Shown here: piece after piece, positions 9,724 through 18,187 of the stretch | Numbering within the stretch: the first letter of the stretch is position 1 | How the letters are laid out: the number at the start of each line of letters is the position of its first letter | Assembly: GCF_008974265.1 (NCBI RefSeq) | Contig: NZ_BKZW01000005.1 | Location: forward strand, 1-64,000 | DNA from: Dictyobacter vulcani | GTDB taxonomy: Bacteria > Chloroflexota > Ktedonobacteria > Ktedonobacterales > Ktedonobacteraceae | Length of the DNA: 64,000 nucleotides | Reading direction: 5' to 3' | Translations under genes and position numbers: made by a program | Notes under the pieces: model-generated | Told to the model about the DNA's origin: nothing | Databases searched by the model: none | Seen by the model: the letters and a program-made list of their open reading frames with translations, nothing else

Positions 9724-10498
9724 CGTTGGTTCCTTTCGTTTCACGTAGACAGGCCGTCGTGTCAAACCGCTTTCGTCACGAGCACGGCTGTCAGTTCCAA
9801 CCTGGCTTTTGCCACGTTCACGTGGTGTCACCAGCCTTTCCCGATCGGGGGATACCTTGGAGAGGAACTTGCTCCTCCCTCCTATAACGAAAGGAGGGGA
9901 GATACGTTATGAGGAGATAATCGGGAGAAATCCCCAGTCTGTCCCCAGAGCCGTTGGATGAGAGAAAAAAAGAAAAAGAGAGCATCGCTGAAAGGTCGCT
10001 ATTGCCCATAAAATGTGCTCTGGCTTAAAAAAACTGCCGATCCCTGAAAGTGCTTACGGCTCAACCTGTCATCCAGGCTCGCAGGTACAACAATACTGAA
10101 TATATGATCAGCTTTATCCATTATGACAGTTTATCATATGGATTGTATTTTGCCTGAGTTATAAAGCTGGCCCTGGGCTTTACGTGTAAATACAAATTTT
10201 ATCCGGCTCTATCATACTGCCTGAAGATGTCGCCATTTCTTTGTCTGTTATAAATTGGTCATATGTAGAAAGCAGCCCATAACGAAAAGAGCTTTTTCTC
10301 GTTATGGGCTGTTTTCTTGTCTGCTAGCTGATAGTGGGCTACTTTCTTTCCTTAATTTACGTGCGTCTCTGCGATAAATTCTGGCAGGAAAGTTGACAGG
10401 AAAACCGAGAGACGACCAAAGATTTTTGTAGAAACCAGTAGAAATTTGGAAGGAAAGTGAGCACGGAGAGATCTCGGTGGACTCCAGAAGAGTGTTTA
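9724..10498. other. Long intergenic region, no gene recognised
   Basis: About 775 bases with only short, unconvincing frames. It contains small palindromes (CCACGTTCACGTGG near 9819 and CCCGATCGGGG near 9840), AT-rich sequence around 10090-10260, and the terminator-like hairpin at 10274-10310. The promoter of the peptide/ThiF unit should be in its left part, but I cannot assign it. Confidence 0.5.
10274..10310 (+). terminator. Rho-independent terminator-like hairpin
   Basis: AGCCCATAACGA (10274-10285) pairs with TCGTTATGGGCT (10299-10310), followed by GTTTTCTTG. No plus-strand gene precedes it. On the minus strand it lies downstream of the tRNA and could end that transcript. Confidence 0.55.
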
Positions 10499-10579
10499 TG
10501 CCGGTGGAGAGATTCGAACCCTCAACCCTTGCGGGACTTGTTTTTGAGACAAGCGCGTATACCGTTCCGCCACACCGGC
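10499..10579 (-). tRNA. tRNA-Leu (anticodon CAA)
   Basis: On the minus strand the acceptor arms GCCGGTG and CACCGGC plus discriminator A pair fully. The anticodon stem-loop CTTGT-CTCAAAA-ACAAG gives anticodon CAA. A variable arm CCCGCAAGGG of class II length and a GGTTCGAAT T-loop follow. The CCA end is not encoded. Confidence 0.95.
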
Positions 10580-11202
10580 CTGTTCTTGATGTGATGTATA
10601 ATACCGCATCTATATGCGGAAGTCAATAGTTTTTTGTGGCTCTTTTCCTCTGCTCGTCATGTTTGGTCTGTCTGCACTCAATATTTTTCGTATAGTCTCA
10701 TTTAATGCCTATCTTTTACATGTGGCTTGCTGTGTTGATTTTCGTGGACGTGAAAATAAATTTCGGGTCGAGTCAGCTGGTAGGGAGGTGTGTTCATGCT
10801 GCTGATGGCTAGATTTTCCTTTCTGGCGTGCGGTTTGGGTATGATGATTATGAAGGGTTGTTATTCGGACTGATCCGTTGGACTGATACCGAATGGTTGA
10901 AATCGATGGTACTACGCTATGGGCCAATTTGGGTACAGGGGAGAGTGATCTGGCAAATTCTTGATTATAATACAGATAAATGTTCTCTGATTCTGTGGGT
11001 TGATGAGCTTGTGGAGGGTCGTCAGGGACATGGAAACACTCTTGCGCTTTAGGAAAAAGTTCTGTTATACTTTCCAATATCTCTTTCCCGTGGAAATGAT
11101 GGAAGAGGTTGAATTATCTATCTATACAGCTACGGCAGAGCTTTGGGATTTGGCGTGGCTCGTTGAGACAAGGCATTAGTTATAGAGCGGAGGTAGATTC
11201 TC
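10580..11202. other. Intergenic region upstream of the PAS gene
   Basis: About 620 bases without a recognised gene. A CCGCAT-CTAT-ATGCGG hairpin lies at about 10603-10618 near the tRNA start. Short frames on both strands lack ribosome sites and resemble no family. The promoter of the sensory operon should lie in the right-hand half. Confidence 0.45.
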
Positions 11203-11931
11203 GTGCTTGATAAGGTTGCTCCGTCAGCTACGACCTCACAACAGCCAGGTAGCAAATCACTTGGTTCTCTCGATGCTGATATTATTATTAAGAATGCACC
11301 AGATCCAATTTTTATTTCAGACCTGGAAGGGAAGATCCTGTCGGCCAATGATGCGGTCTATGAGTTGCTTGGCTTCCGTAATGATGAGGTCCTGGAACAG
11401 TCGCTGTCCCGCTTTATTAGTGCCGAGGAGACGCGTGAGTTCACGCGCGGCCCCTGCGCGAGGTTATTGAGCGTGGTGTCACTCGTAATGCGCGGCTCAA
11501 ATCCACAGAGCGCTTCTGGTGAAGTGATCCCCACGACCTTGAATGCTTCGGCTCTGCGTGATACCGATGGTAAGGTGATTGGTGCGATTGGTATCTGCGC
11601 GATATGCGTGAACTGGACAAGGCGCGTGCGTTGGCGGATAGCTTGATTAAGATGCGCGGACCGATTTTGTGTCGGACTGGAAGGTAATTCTGTCGGCCAA
11701 TGATGCGGTCTATGAGTTGCTCGGTTTCCGTACTGACGAAGTCCTGGACAGTCGCTGTCCGCTTTATTATCCGAGGAGCGTGAGTTTCTGCACCCTCAAG
11801 AGGTTATTGAGCGTGCGCGCCCGCTGCTCGCCTGTCCCGTTCCGCCTCCAATGAAGTGATCCGAGACGCTGAATGCTTGCTCTGCGTGATCCTGATGGTA
11901 GGCGATTGGTGCGATTGGTATCCTGCGCGAT
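11203..11931 (+). pseudogene. Two degraded PAS-domain copies, 5' part of a multi-PAS sensor gene
   Basis: A frame starting at GTG 11203 (GGAGG upstream) encodes KNAPDPIFISDLEGKILSAN and the following PAS core, then loses frame at about 11440. A second copy at about 11640-11940 is recognisable at DNA level but has many single-base losses relative to the intact third copy, for example AAGATGCGC against AAGAATGCGC. With losses allowed for, the unit is about 360 bp (120 residues). If repaired, this would read into the 11932-12480 frame as one protein with three tandem PAS domains. Either the repeats are decaying by small deletions or the tandem array was assembled badly. Confidence 0.7.
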
Positions 11932-12290
11932 ATGCGTGAGCTGGATAAGGCGCGCGCGCTAGCGGATAGCTTGATTAAGAATGCGCCGGACCCGATCTTT
12001 GTGTCGGACCTGGAAGGTAAAATTCTCCAGGCTAATGACGCGGTCTATGAGTTGCTTGGCTTCCGGCCTGATGAGGTCCTGGAGCAGTCGCTGTCTCGCT
12101 TTATCAGTGCCGAGGAGACGCGTGAGTTTCTAGCAGCCCTCAAAGAAGTTATTGAGCGTGGCACGACCCGCAATGCCCGCCTGAATCCCCGTTCCGCCTC
12201 TGGTGAGGTCATTCCCACGACGCTGAATGCTTCGGCCCTGCGTGATTCCGATGGTAAGGCGATTGGTGCGATTGGTATCCTGCGTGATAT
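11281..12290 (+). repeat. Three tandem PAS-coding repeats (~330-360 bp each)
   Basis: Near-identical blocks begin at about 11280, 11640 and 11965. Shared stretches include AATGATGCGGTCTATGAGTT and GATTGGTGCGATTGGTATC. Copy 3 is intact, copy 1 has a few indels, and copy 2 is riddled with one-base gaps. Confidence 0.85.
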
Positions 12291-12480
12291 GCGTGCCTAC
12301 GAGAAAATCTTGCAGGACTTGCAGGAATCAAAGTCCGAGTTGCAGGAGAAGATTTTAGACCTGGAGAAGTTTGAAGAGGTGGTGGTTGGCCGTGAATTGA
12401 AGATGATTGCTCTGGAAAAAGAGATTGAGAATCTGAGGCGTGAGCAGGAAAAGCCAAAGGGCCAGAGTAAATGGACGTAA
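11932..12480 (+). CDS. PAS-domain sensory protein, third repeat plus coiled coil
   Basis: The 182 residues open with ...DKARALADSLIKNAPDPIF and a complete PAS fold (SDLEGKILQANDAVYELLGF to GAIGILRDMR). About 60 residues of heptad-like coiled coil follow, rich in Glu/Lys/Leu, ending KGQSKWT. The first residues continue from the degraded copies, so this is probably the 3' part of one gene starting at 11203 rather than a separate gene; its ATG has no clear ribosome site. The stop overlaps the start of the histidine kinase gene by ten bases, so the PAS protein and kinase are likely made together. The PAS ligand is unknown. Confidence 0.75.
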   Translation: MRELDKARALADSLIKNAPDPIFVSDLEGKILQANDAVYELLGFRPDEVLEQSLSRFISAEETREFLAALKEVIERGTTRNARLNPRSASGEVIPTTLNASALRDSDGKAIGAIGILRDMRAYEKILQDLQESKSELQEKILDLEKFEEVVVGRELKMIALEKEIENLRREQEKPKGQSKWT

Positions 12481-13625
12481 CGCTTCCACTTCCTCGTGTT
12501 CCTGCTGACTATCGTGAGATGAACCTTGAGCAATTGCGCGAGGCTCACCACCACCTTCTGGAGAAAAACGCTTCGCTTGAACGCTGGATCGTGAAGAGCG
12601 AGGAGCGCCGCCGTGCCTTTATGCATATCCTTGGGGATCTGCATACTGTCAATCATAAATTAAATGATCAACGGAAGGCGATGATTCATATCCTGGCCGA
12701 TTATGAGCATGATCGCAGCCGCCTGGCTAAACAGACGGAACGCCTGGATAATTCTCGACGCGCACTGATGCATATCTTACAGGATGCGCATCAGTCGAAT
12801 CTGCGTCTGGAGAATAGCCGCAAAGCGATGATCCATATTATGAGCGATCTGAAAGAGACCTCGGAGGAGGTGCAGCGGCGCGAACTTGAGTTGCGTGAGA
12901 AGCAGGAACAACTGGTGCAGGCTGGCAAGCTGGCAACATTGGGTGAACTGACAACCGGTGTGGCCCATGAGTTAAATAATCCTTTAAATAATATCGGCTT
13001 GTTTATTGGCAATGCCATCGATCTGATTGAACTGGGCATGGCGGATACAGATCCTGAACGGATTATGCAGGAACTGTATAATGCTATGCAGCAGGTGCGT
13101 AAGGCCACTGAGATCATCTCACACCTGCGTACCTTTGGACGAGCCGCTTCGGTGAGCCGCGAACCAGTGGTCTTGACCGAAGTTATCGAGAGTTCCATCT
13201 CGTTGATGCAGGAGCAATTACGGCTGCGCCAGATTGAGATCGAGATGCATTTTCCTGTGCAAGATATGGTTGTCCTTGGGAATGCGATTCAACTGGAGCA
13301 GGTTTTTATTAACCTGTTAACCAATGCGCGTGATGCCTTAAATGATGTATCCAAAAAAGTGATCTCTATTGTTTGTACACTTGAGGAACAGATGGTGTTG
13401 ATCAATGTGAGTGATACTGGTCCCGGCATACCTGAGGGGCTGGAGAAGCGCATCTTTGATCCTTTTTTTACCACCAAAGATGTTGGTGCCGGAACAGGCC
13501 TGGGCTTATCTATTACCTACGGTATCATTAAAGAGCACCAGGGAACTATTCTGGTTGAAAATCGTCCGGGCGAGGGGGCCACGTTCTTGATCCAACTACC
13601 TCTTCATGTAGATGCAAGTGAGTGA
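12471..13625 (+). CDS. Soluble sensor histidine kinase with repeated R-x-A-M-x-H-I helices
   Basis: A 384-residue protein with no membrane segment. Residues about 45-130 hold four related helices, RRAFMHILGD, RKAMIHILAD, RRALMHILQD and RKAMIHIMSD, 21-28 residues apart in a coiled-coil region. The HisKA domain follows with the phospho-acceptor histidine in GVAHELNNPLNN (about residue 166). The ATPase domain has the N-box INLLTNARDAL, G1 DTGPGIPEG and G2 GTGLGLSITYGI. The N-box and HELNNPL type are like NtrB/ZraS-class kinases. Input probably comes from the PAS protein encoded just upstream (10-base overlap), and its partner is the regulator gene downstream, which overlaps its stop codon. Confidence 0.9.
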   Translation: MDVTLPLPRVPADYREMNLEQLREAHHHLLEKNASLERWIVKSEERRRAFMHILGDLHTVNHKLNDQRKAMIHILADYEHDRSRLAKQTERLDNSRRALMHILQDAHQSNLRLENSRKAMIHIMSDLKETSEEVQRRELELREKQEQLVQAGKLATLGELTTGVAHELNNPLNNIGLFIGNAIDLIELGMADTDPERIMQELYNAMQQVRKATEIISHLRTFGRAASVSREPVVLTEVIESSISLMQEQLRLRQIEIEMHFPVQDMVVLGNAIQLEQVFINLLTNARDALNDVSKKVISIVCTLEEQMVLINVSDTGPGIPEGLEKRIFDPFFTTKDVGAGTGLGLSITYGIIKEHQGTILVENRPGEGATFLIQLPLHVDASE

Positions 13626-14848
13626 TGTGCAGTATGACCGAAGCATATATTCTTATTGTCGATGATGATACAGCTCTGTTACAGGCGTTACCGCAGGCGT
13701 TATATTTGCGTATGCCTGGGGCAAAGGTAGATACCTCTGACACGGCTATGGATGCCTTGGAACTGATTAAGGCCAATGATTATGATGCCATTGTCAGTGA
13801 TATTAAGATGCCGGGCATGGATGGCCTGGTGCTTCTGTCAAAAATACAAGAGTTACGGCCAGATATTCCAACCTTATTGATTACGGGCCATGGTGATCAT
13901 CGCCTCGCGATTCAGGCGTTGCGTGGCGGGGCCTATGATTTTATCCAGAAGCCGATTGATCGCGAGTATTTTGTGGCCGCCCTGCGTCGTGCGACCCAGA
14001 CCCGGCAGTTGCGTCGGCAGGTTGTCTTGCAACAGCAGGCCTTAGAGCAGCATGCCAGATCCCTGGAAATGACGGTGTTAGAGCGCACCAAAGAACTGAT
14101 CCAGGCCAATGCTGTTAAAGATGAGTTTATCAGCATGGCCTCTCACGAATTGCGCACCCCCCTGTCCAGCTTAAAAGGTATGACCCAGTTATTACATCGC
14201 CGCTTGATTCGCTCCCAATCGCCTGAAGTCCCCAGTCTGGTCAGTATGGAAAACTCGATTCGTCGTATGGAAGTGCTGGTAAATGATCTCCTGAATATCT
14301 CATCGATTGAGATGGGCATGTTTGATCTGCATTGCCAGAAATGCGATGTTGTTGATTTGACCCGTCGGCTCGTCGATGAATATGTCTTTGGCACGAATCC
14401 ACATCCAATTGTCAAGGTGTACCTCCCGGCGGAACCGATTGAAGCCGAAGTAGATGTTGAGCGCCTGGGCCAGGTAGTAATCAACCTTTTGTCGAACGCG
14501 CGCAAATATTCCGGAGCAAACTCACCGATCGAAGTCACCCTGGAGAAGCATGAGGAGACATATTCCTTAAACATTAAAGATTCTGGTGTCGGCATTCCCA
14601 CTGAAATGCTGCCCTTGATTTTTGAACGCTTCTATCGTGTACCTGGCATTGAAGTCCAGACCGGCTCCAGTGTTGGCTTTGGCCTGGGGCTCTACATTTC
14701 CAAGCAGATCGTCGAACGCCACGGCGGCCATATCAAGGTCGAAAGTATTCCCAGCAAAGGGAGCTCTTTCTCTCTGATCCTTCCGTTACTGATAAACCCT
14801 ATGCGCATTGATAACGATAATATTCAAACCTCTTCTTCAACTTCCTGA
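13622..14848 (+). CDS. Hybrid response-regulator/histidine kinase
   Basis: 408 residues. An N-terminal receiver (ILIVDDDTALL, phospho-acceptor Asp in AIVSDIKMPGMDG at about residue 59, TGHGD, FIQKP) is joined by a coiled coil to a HisKA domain (MASHELRTPLSSLKG, His about residue 176) and a HATPase domain (INLLSNARKYSG, DSGVGIP, GFGLGLYISKQI). There is no DNA-binding output, so it relays phosphate from the upstream kinase or signals onward to another regulator. Start choices are GTG 13622 or ATG 13625, both overlapping the preceding stop codon, which indicates coupled translation. Confidence 0.88.
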   Translation: MMCSMTEAYILIVDDDTALLQALPQALYLRMPGAKVDTSDTAMDALELIKANDYDAIVSDIKMPGMDGLVLLSKIQELRPDIPTLLITGHGDHRLAIQALRGGAYDFIQKPIDREYFVAALRRATQTRQLRRQVVLQQQALEQHARSLEMTVLERTKELIQANAVKDEFISMASHELRTPLSSLKGMTQLLHRRLIRSQSPEVPSLVSMENSIRRMEVLVNDLLNISSIEMGMFDLHCQKCDVVDLTRRLVDEYVFGTNPHPIVKVYLPAEPIEAEVDVERLGQVVINLLSNARKYSGANSPIEVTLEKHEETYSLNIKDSGVGIPTEMLPLIFERFYRVPGIEVQTGSSVGFGLGLYISKQIVERHGGHIKVESIPSKGSSFSLILPLLINPMRIDNDNIQTSSSTS

Positions 14849-14858
14849 AATTATGTGC

Positions 14859-14920
14859 TTGTGACCACGTTCACGCTCATCCCTATCAGGACGCTGCCTA
14901 GTCGTGAGCGTGGTCACAAG
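14859..14920. terminator. Bidirectional stem-loop between convergent genes
   Basis: CTTGTGACCACG (14859-14870) pairs with CGTGGTCACAAG (14909-14920), with further pairing inside (TTCACG/CGTGAG). It lies between the convergent hybrid kinase and ABC-F genes. There is no clear T-run. Confidence 0.55.
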
Positions 14921-14938
14921 GATTACCGTATGTGCGTT

Positions 14939-16579
14939 TTACTGTGCCAACGGTGTTGCGGATAGTTCAAGGACCTCGCCGCTGAAGCGCTGGATGAACC
15001 AGCGATCGTGGGAGATCACGATAACGGGTCCTGCGAATTGCTGGATCGCGCTTTCAAAGGCTTCGAGCACATTCAGGCTAATATAGTTGGTGGGCTCGTC
15101 GAGTAAGAGCACATTGGGTCGAGCCGCGAGCAGGCAGGCCAGCTCCAGCTTTCTGCGTTGTCCAATACTGAGTTGCCCGGCTTTTTTCTGCATATCTTCC
15201 AGGCGGAACAGACCATACCCGAGTAACCGACCCATCAGCTCGCCTTCAAAGCCGATCTGTCCATACTTATAGTTCTCAAGCACCGTCTTCTCCAGATCCA
15301 GTGACTCGGGATCCTGGGCCAGATAGCCGATACGGACGCCCTCGACGAGCTGGATATTCCCACTATCAGGTGCAATTTTGCCCATGATTATTTTCAGGAG
15401 CGTCGTCTTGCCCGTTCCGTTGGGACCCGTCAGCAGGACGCGTGATTGTGCCCCCAGAGTCAGGTCGAGTTGCTCGAAGAGCTGCCGTTCACTAAAGCGT
15501 TTACTGACCTTGTCCAGTTTAATCACGATGTCGGATTGGATCTGCTCTGTCTGAAAATGTGAGTTTACCGCCAGCAACTCCGGTGGTTTGGGAATCGGAT
15601 CGGCCTCGATGCGCTCTAGTTGCACCTGGGCGGCGCGGACATTGCGGGCGACTGCGCTCTGGACATTCTGATTGAAGAAGTAGCGCGCGAACTTATCGTT
15701 GTCCCTGGGCGCACGATAGCTATGTCCGACCTGACGGCCGCTGACGCGCACCTTTTTGCGCAACTCCTGGATCTCTTCTTGTTGCTGCTCATATTCTTCC
15801 TCCCAGCGTTTGCGTTCAGCCTGTTTGGCTTCGACATAGGCGTCGTAGTTGCCGTGATAGACTTTGAGCTGATGGCTATGTTCATCGAGCTCAAAGATGG
15901 CGTTGACAGTTTTGTTCAGGAATTGTCGATCATGTGAAACCATCACGACCGCACCCTGATACGCAGCCAGATACTGTTCCAGCCATTCCATGGTCGCGAA
16001 GTCCAGATGATTGGTGGGCTCATCCAGGAGCAGCAGGTCGGGTGAGCGCAGCAATAAGGTGGCCAGTCCTACGCGTTCCTTCTCTCCTCCTGAGAGCGTC
16101 TCCACCACGCGAGTGCGGGGCAGATAGCTCAGGCGCAGGCCATCCATAATCATGTCGATCTTATGATCCAGATCATAGCCACCGCGATCCTGAAACCGTG
16201 TCGAGATGATGGTGTATTCCGCCATCATGGCGGCTAACTGCTCATCCTCGGCACTGGCCATGGCTGCTTCCAGGCTATGCATCTGTTCTTCCAGCTGCTT
16301 GAGGTTCCCGACCGATTCCAGGATCAGATCCTGGATATTCTGGCCGTAAAAGTCCGGCGTGGTCTGTGGCAGATAGCCAAACTCTGCTCCCGGTCCATAG
16401 GTAATCGTCCCGCTATCAATCTCTTCCTGGCCGATGAGCAGTCGGAGTAGCGTGGATTTGCCGACCCCATTGGGGCCGACGATGCCGATGCGATCATTCT
16501 GATTGATCACAAACGAGATCAGATGTAAGATGGTATGGATACCGTAGCTTTTGGTAAGTTCTTTGCTGCTTAATAACAT
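14939..16579 (-). CDS. ABC-F family ATPase (ribosome-associated, possible antibiotic resistance)
   Basis: 546 residues with two ABC domains and no membrane segments. Domain 1 has Walker A GPNGVGKST, signature LSGGEKERVGLA and Walker B LLLLDEPTNHLD. Domain 2 has GPNGTGKTT, LSIGQRRKLELA and LLLDEPTNYIS. Between them is a charged, helical linker (about residues 235-300, rich in Glu/Arg/Lys) as in ABC-F translation factors. These act at the ribosomal E site; some protect against lincosamides, streptogramins or macrolides. Which subgroup this belongs to cannot be told from motifs. The ATG at 16579 follows AGGTG, and a structured leader upstream suggests attenuation control. Confidence 0.88.
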   Translation of the reverse strand: MLLSSKELTKSYGIHTILHLISFVINQNDRIGIVGPNGVGKSTLLRLLIGQEEIDSGTITYGPGAEFGYLPQTTPDFYGQNIQDLILESVGNLKQLEEQMHSLEAAMASAEDEQLAAMMAEYTIISTRFQDRGGYDLDHKIDMIMDGLRLSYLPRTRVVETLSGGEKERVGLATLLLRSPDLLLLDEPTNHLDFATMEWLEQYLAAYQGAVVMVSHDRQFLNKTVNAIFELDEHSHQLKVYHGNYDAYVEAKQAERKRWEEEYEQQQEEIQELRKKVRVSGRQVGHSYRAPRDNDKFARYFFNQNVQSAVARNVRAAQVQLERIEADPIPKPPELLAVNSHFQTEQIQSDIVIKLDKVSKRFSERQLFEQLDLTLGAQSRVLLTGPNGTGKTTLLKIIMGKIAPDSGNIQLVEGVRIGYLAQDPESLDLEKTVLENYKYGQIGFEGELMGRLLGYGLFRLEDMQKKAGQLSIGQRRKLELACLLAARPNVLLLDEPTNYISLNVLEAFESAIQQFAGPVIVISHDRWFIQRFSGEVLELSATPLAQ

Positions 16580-16800
16580 AAAGTGAGCACCTCGCTTCTA
16601 CCTGTACATGACAAAAGGGAATGAGACATCCCGCGTGTCATCAAAAGAAATGATGTAGTTGCTGTGCTCATGTGGACAGAGTAGACTCTTGCCATCTGGC
16701 AAGAGTTACTGGATTGCAGGCAAAAAGAACTGCTAAACATTGGAAATGGTGAGTACATGAGCACAGAATGGGGTGGTAGCGTTGAAGAAATGAAAGCACC
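16580..16800 (-). promoter_or_regulatory. Structured leader of the ABC-F gene
   Basis: The leader holds a perfect 9-bp hairpin with a 4-base loop (ACTCTTGCC 16685-16693, GGCAAGAGT 16698-16706), a CATCA/TGATG hairpin at about 16639-16655, and a distant pair GTGCTCATG/CATGAGCAC (about 16663 and 16755). Mutually exclusive hairpins ahead of ABC-F resistance genes often work as ribosome-mediated attenuators. A frame of up to 79 codons runs through the leader and overlaps the gene start, but has no ribosome site. Confidence 0.4.
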
Positions 16801-16977
16801 AAAAAACATTCTATTGGTGGATAGGAATTGTTATGGTGTTGTGCTACCGAAGGTGTGATATGCTCATGCTACAAGTAAAATCTCCTTGGGGAAAAACTAT
16901 ATATAAAGTATACTTAAGAGAAAATGAAAAGTCAAGGCTAATTTGCATTTTTCAGAAAATTCATCTGGATAGATCGA

Positions 16978-17007
16978 GTTTGCAGGATACAGAAATATCC
17001 TGCAAAC
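16978..17007. terminator. Stem-loop after the vWA operon
   Basis: GTTTGCAGGATA (16978-16989) and TATCCTGCAAAC (16996-17007) form a perfect 12-bp stem with a six-base loop, 11 bases past the vWA stop codon on the minus strand. No strong T-run follows, so its terminator role is inferred from position. Confidence 0.55.
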
Positions 17008-17018
17008 TCGCTTCTTCC

Positions 17019-18187
17019 TCAGGATTCGGAGCGGGTGGTGACGATTTCGTTGCTGGCGGCCCAGAGATTGAGATCCTGTTGTTGGATGGCGGCGGCCATC
17101 AGCTCTGGAAACAGTTCTGGTGTGCAGGCAAAGGCCGGGATGCCGAGCTTTGCCAGGGCGGCGGCGTGGTGTTTATCATAAGATGGTGCGCCTTGATCGC
17201 TGAGTGCCAGCAGGCAGACAACCTGGACACCGGAACTGACCAGTTCGGCAGCCCGCCGTAGCATACTCTGACTATCACCGCCTTCGTAAAGATCAGTGAT
17301 CAGGACCAGGATGGTCTGGGATGGCCGGCTGATGATTTGCTGGCAGTAGGTCAGGGCACGATTGATGTCGGTGCCTCCACCAAGCTGCGTGCCAAACAAC
17401 AGATCGACTGGATCCTGTAGATCTTCGGTTAAATCTACCACGGCAGTGTCGAAGACGACCATGCGTGTGCTGACGGCTTTCAGCGTGGCCAGGACTGCTC
17501 CAAAGATGCCTGCATAGACCATAGACGAGGCCATGGAGCCGCTCTGATCAACGCAGAGGACAATATCACGCAGGGATGAGCGTTTATGTCCATGTCCGAC
17601 CAGCCGTTCGGCGATGATTGTGCGCTTTTCTGGCAGGTAGTTTTTCAGATTGAGACGAATGGTGCGATCCCAATCGATCTCGTTCTGTTTGGGTCGGTAG
17701 TTGCGTGTGGCCCGGTTGAGACTCCCATGCACAGCCTGGATAAGTGGATTGGCGAGTTTGCGTTCCAGCTCCTCAACGACTTTGCGCACGACCATGCGCG
17801 CGGTATCTTTGGTCTTTTCAGGAATGACCTTACTCAGGGTCAGCAGGGAGGCGACCAGGTGAACATCTGGTTCGACCTGTTCCAACATCTCTGGCTCCAT
17901 CAACATCTGCGTTAGATTCAGACGTTGCAAAGCGTCCTGCTGCATAATGCGTACGGTTGCCGTTGGAAAGTAGGTGCGGATATCGCCGAGCCAGCGACTG
18001 ACATTGGGGCTGAGCTTCCCAGGCCGCCTGAGCGCTCGCCATCATAGAGCGCTTCAAGCACATTATCCATGCCCTGATCTTGCCCGTCCAGTACACTCAG
18101 GCCGAAATCACCATCCTGTTGTTCTGCCTCTTGTTTGCCTAAGATCAGTCGCCAGCGGCGCAGACGTTCTTTTTCATCAATTGCCAT
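17019..18187 (-). pseudogene. vWA-domain protein of the MoxR operon (YehP-like), one frameshift
   Basis: The frame from 18187 (MAIDEKERLRRWRLILGK) and the frame ending at 17019 join into a 389-residue protein if one base is added to the GGGG at 18006-18009; the joint then reads SAP-x-NVSRWLGDIRTYFPTATV. The C-terminal half is a von Willebrand A domain with a full MIDAS: DQSGSMASS, then GGGTDIN, then ITDLYEGG. The N-terminal half is helical. It starts 11 bases inside the end of the DUF5682 gene and is the last gene of the operon. MoxR ATPases typically act with vWA proteins as metal-dependent chaperone pairs. The E. coli counterpart is likely YehP. Confidence 0.85.

Noticed and set aside
9818..10009. 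63-codon minus-strand frame upstream of the peptide
   Set aside because: No ribosome site and no motif; the translation looks like non-coding sequence.
10709..11077. 122-codon minus-strand frame before the PAS gene
   Set aside because: No ribosome site, low-complexity His/Ser/Thr-rich translation and no family likeness.
16570..16809. 79-codon frame through the ABC-F leader
   Set aside because: Could be a leader peptide, but it has no ribosome site and its residues look random; kept only as a note in the leader entry.
16833..17261. 142-codon plus-strand frame opposite the vWA gene
   Set aside because: Mostly the antisense of the vWA coding region, with no start signal.
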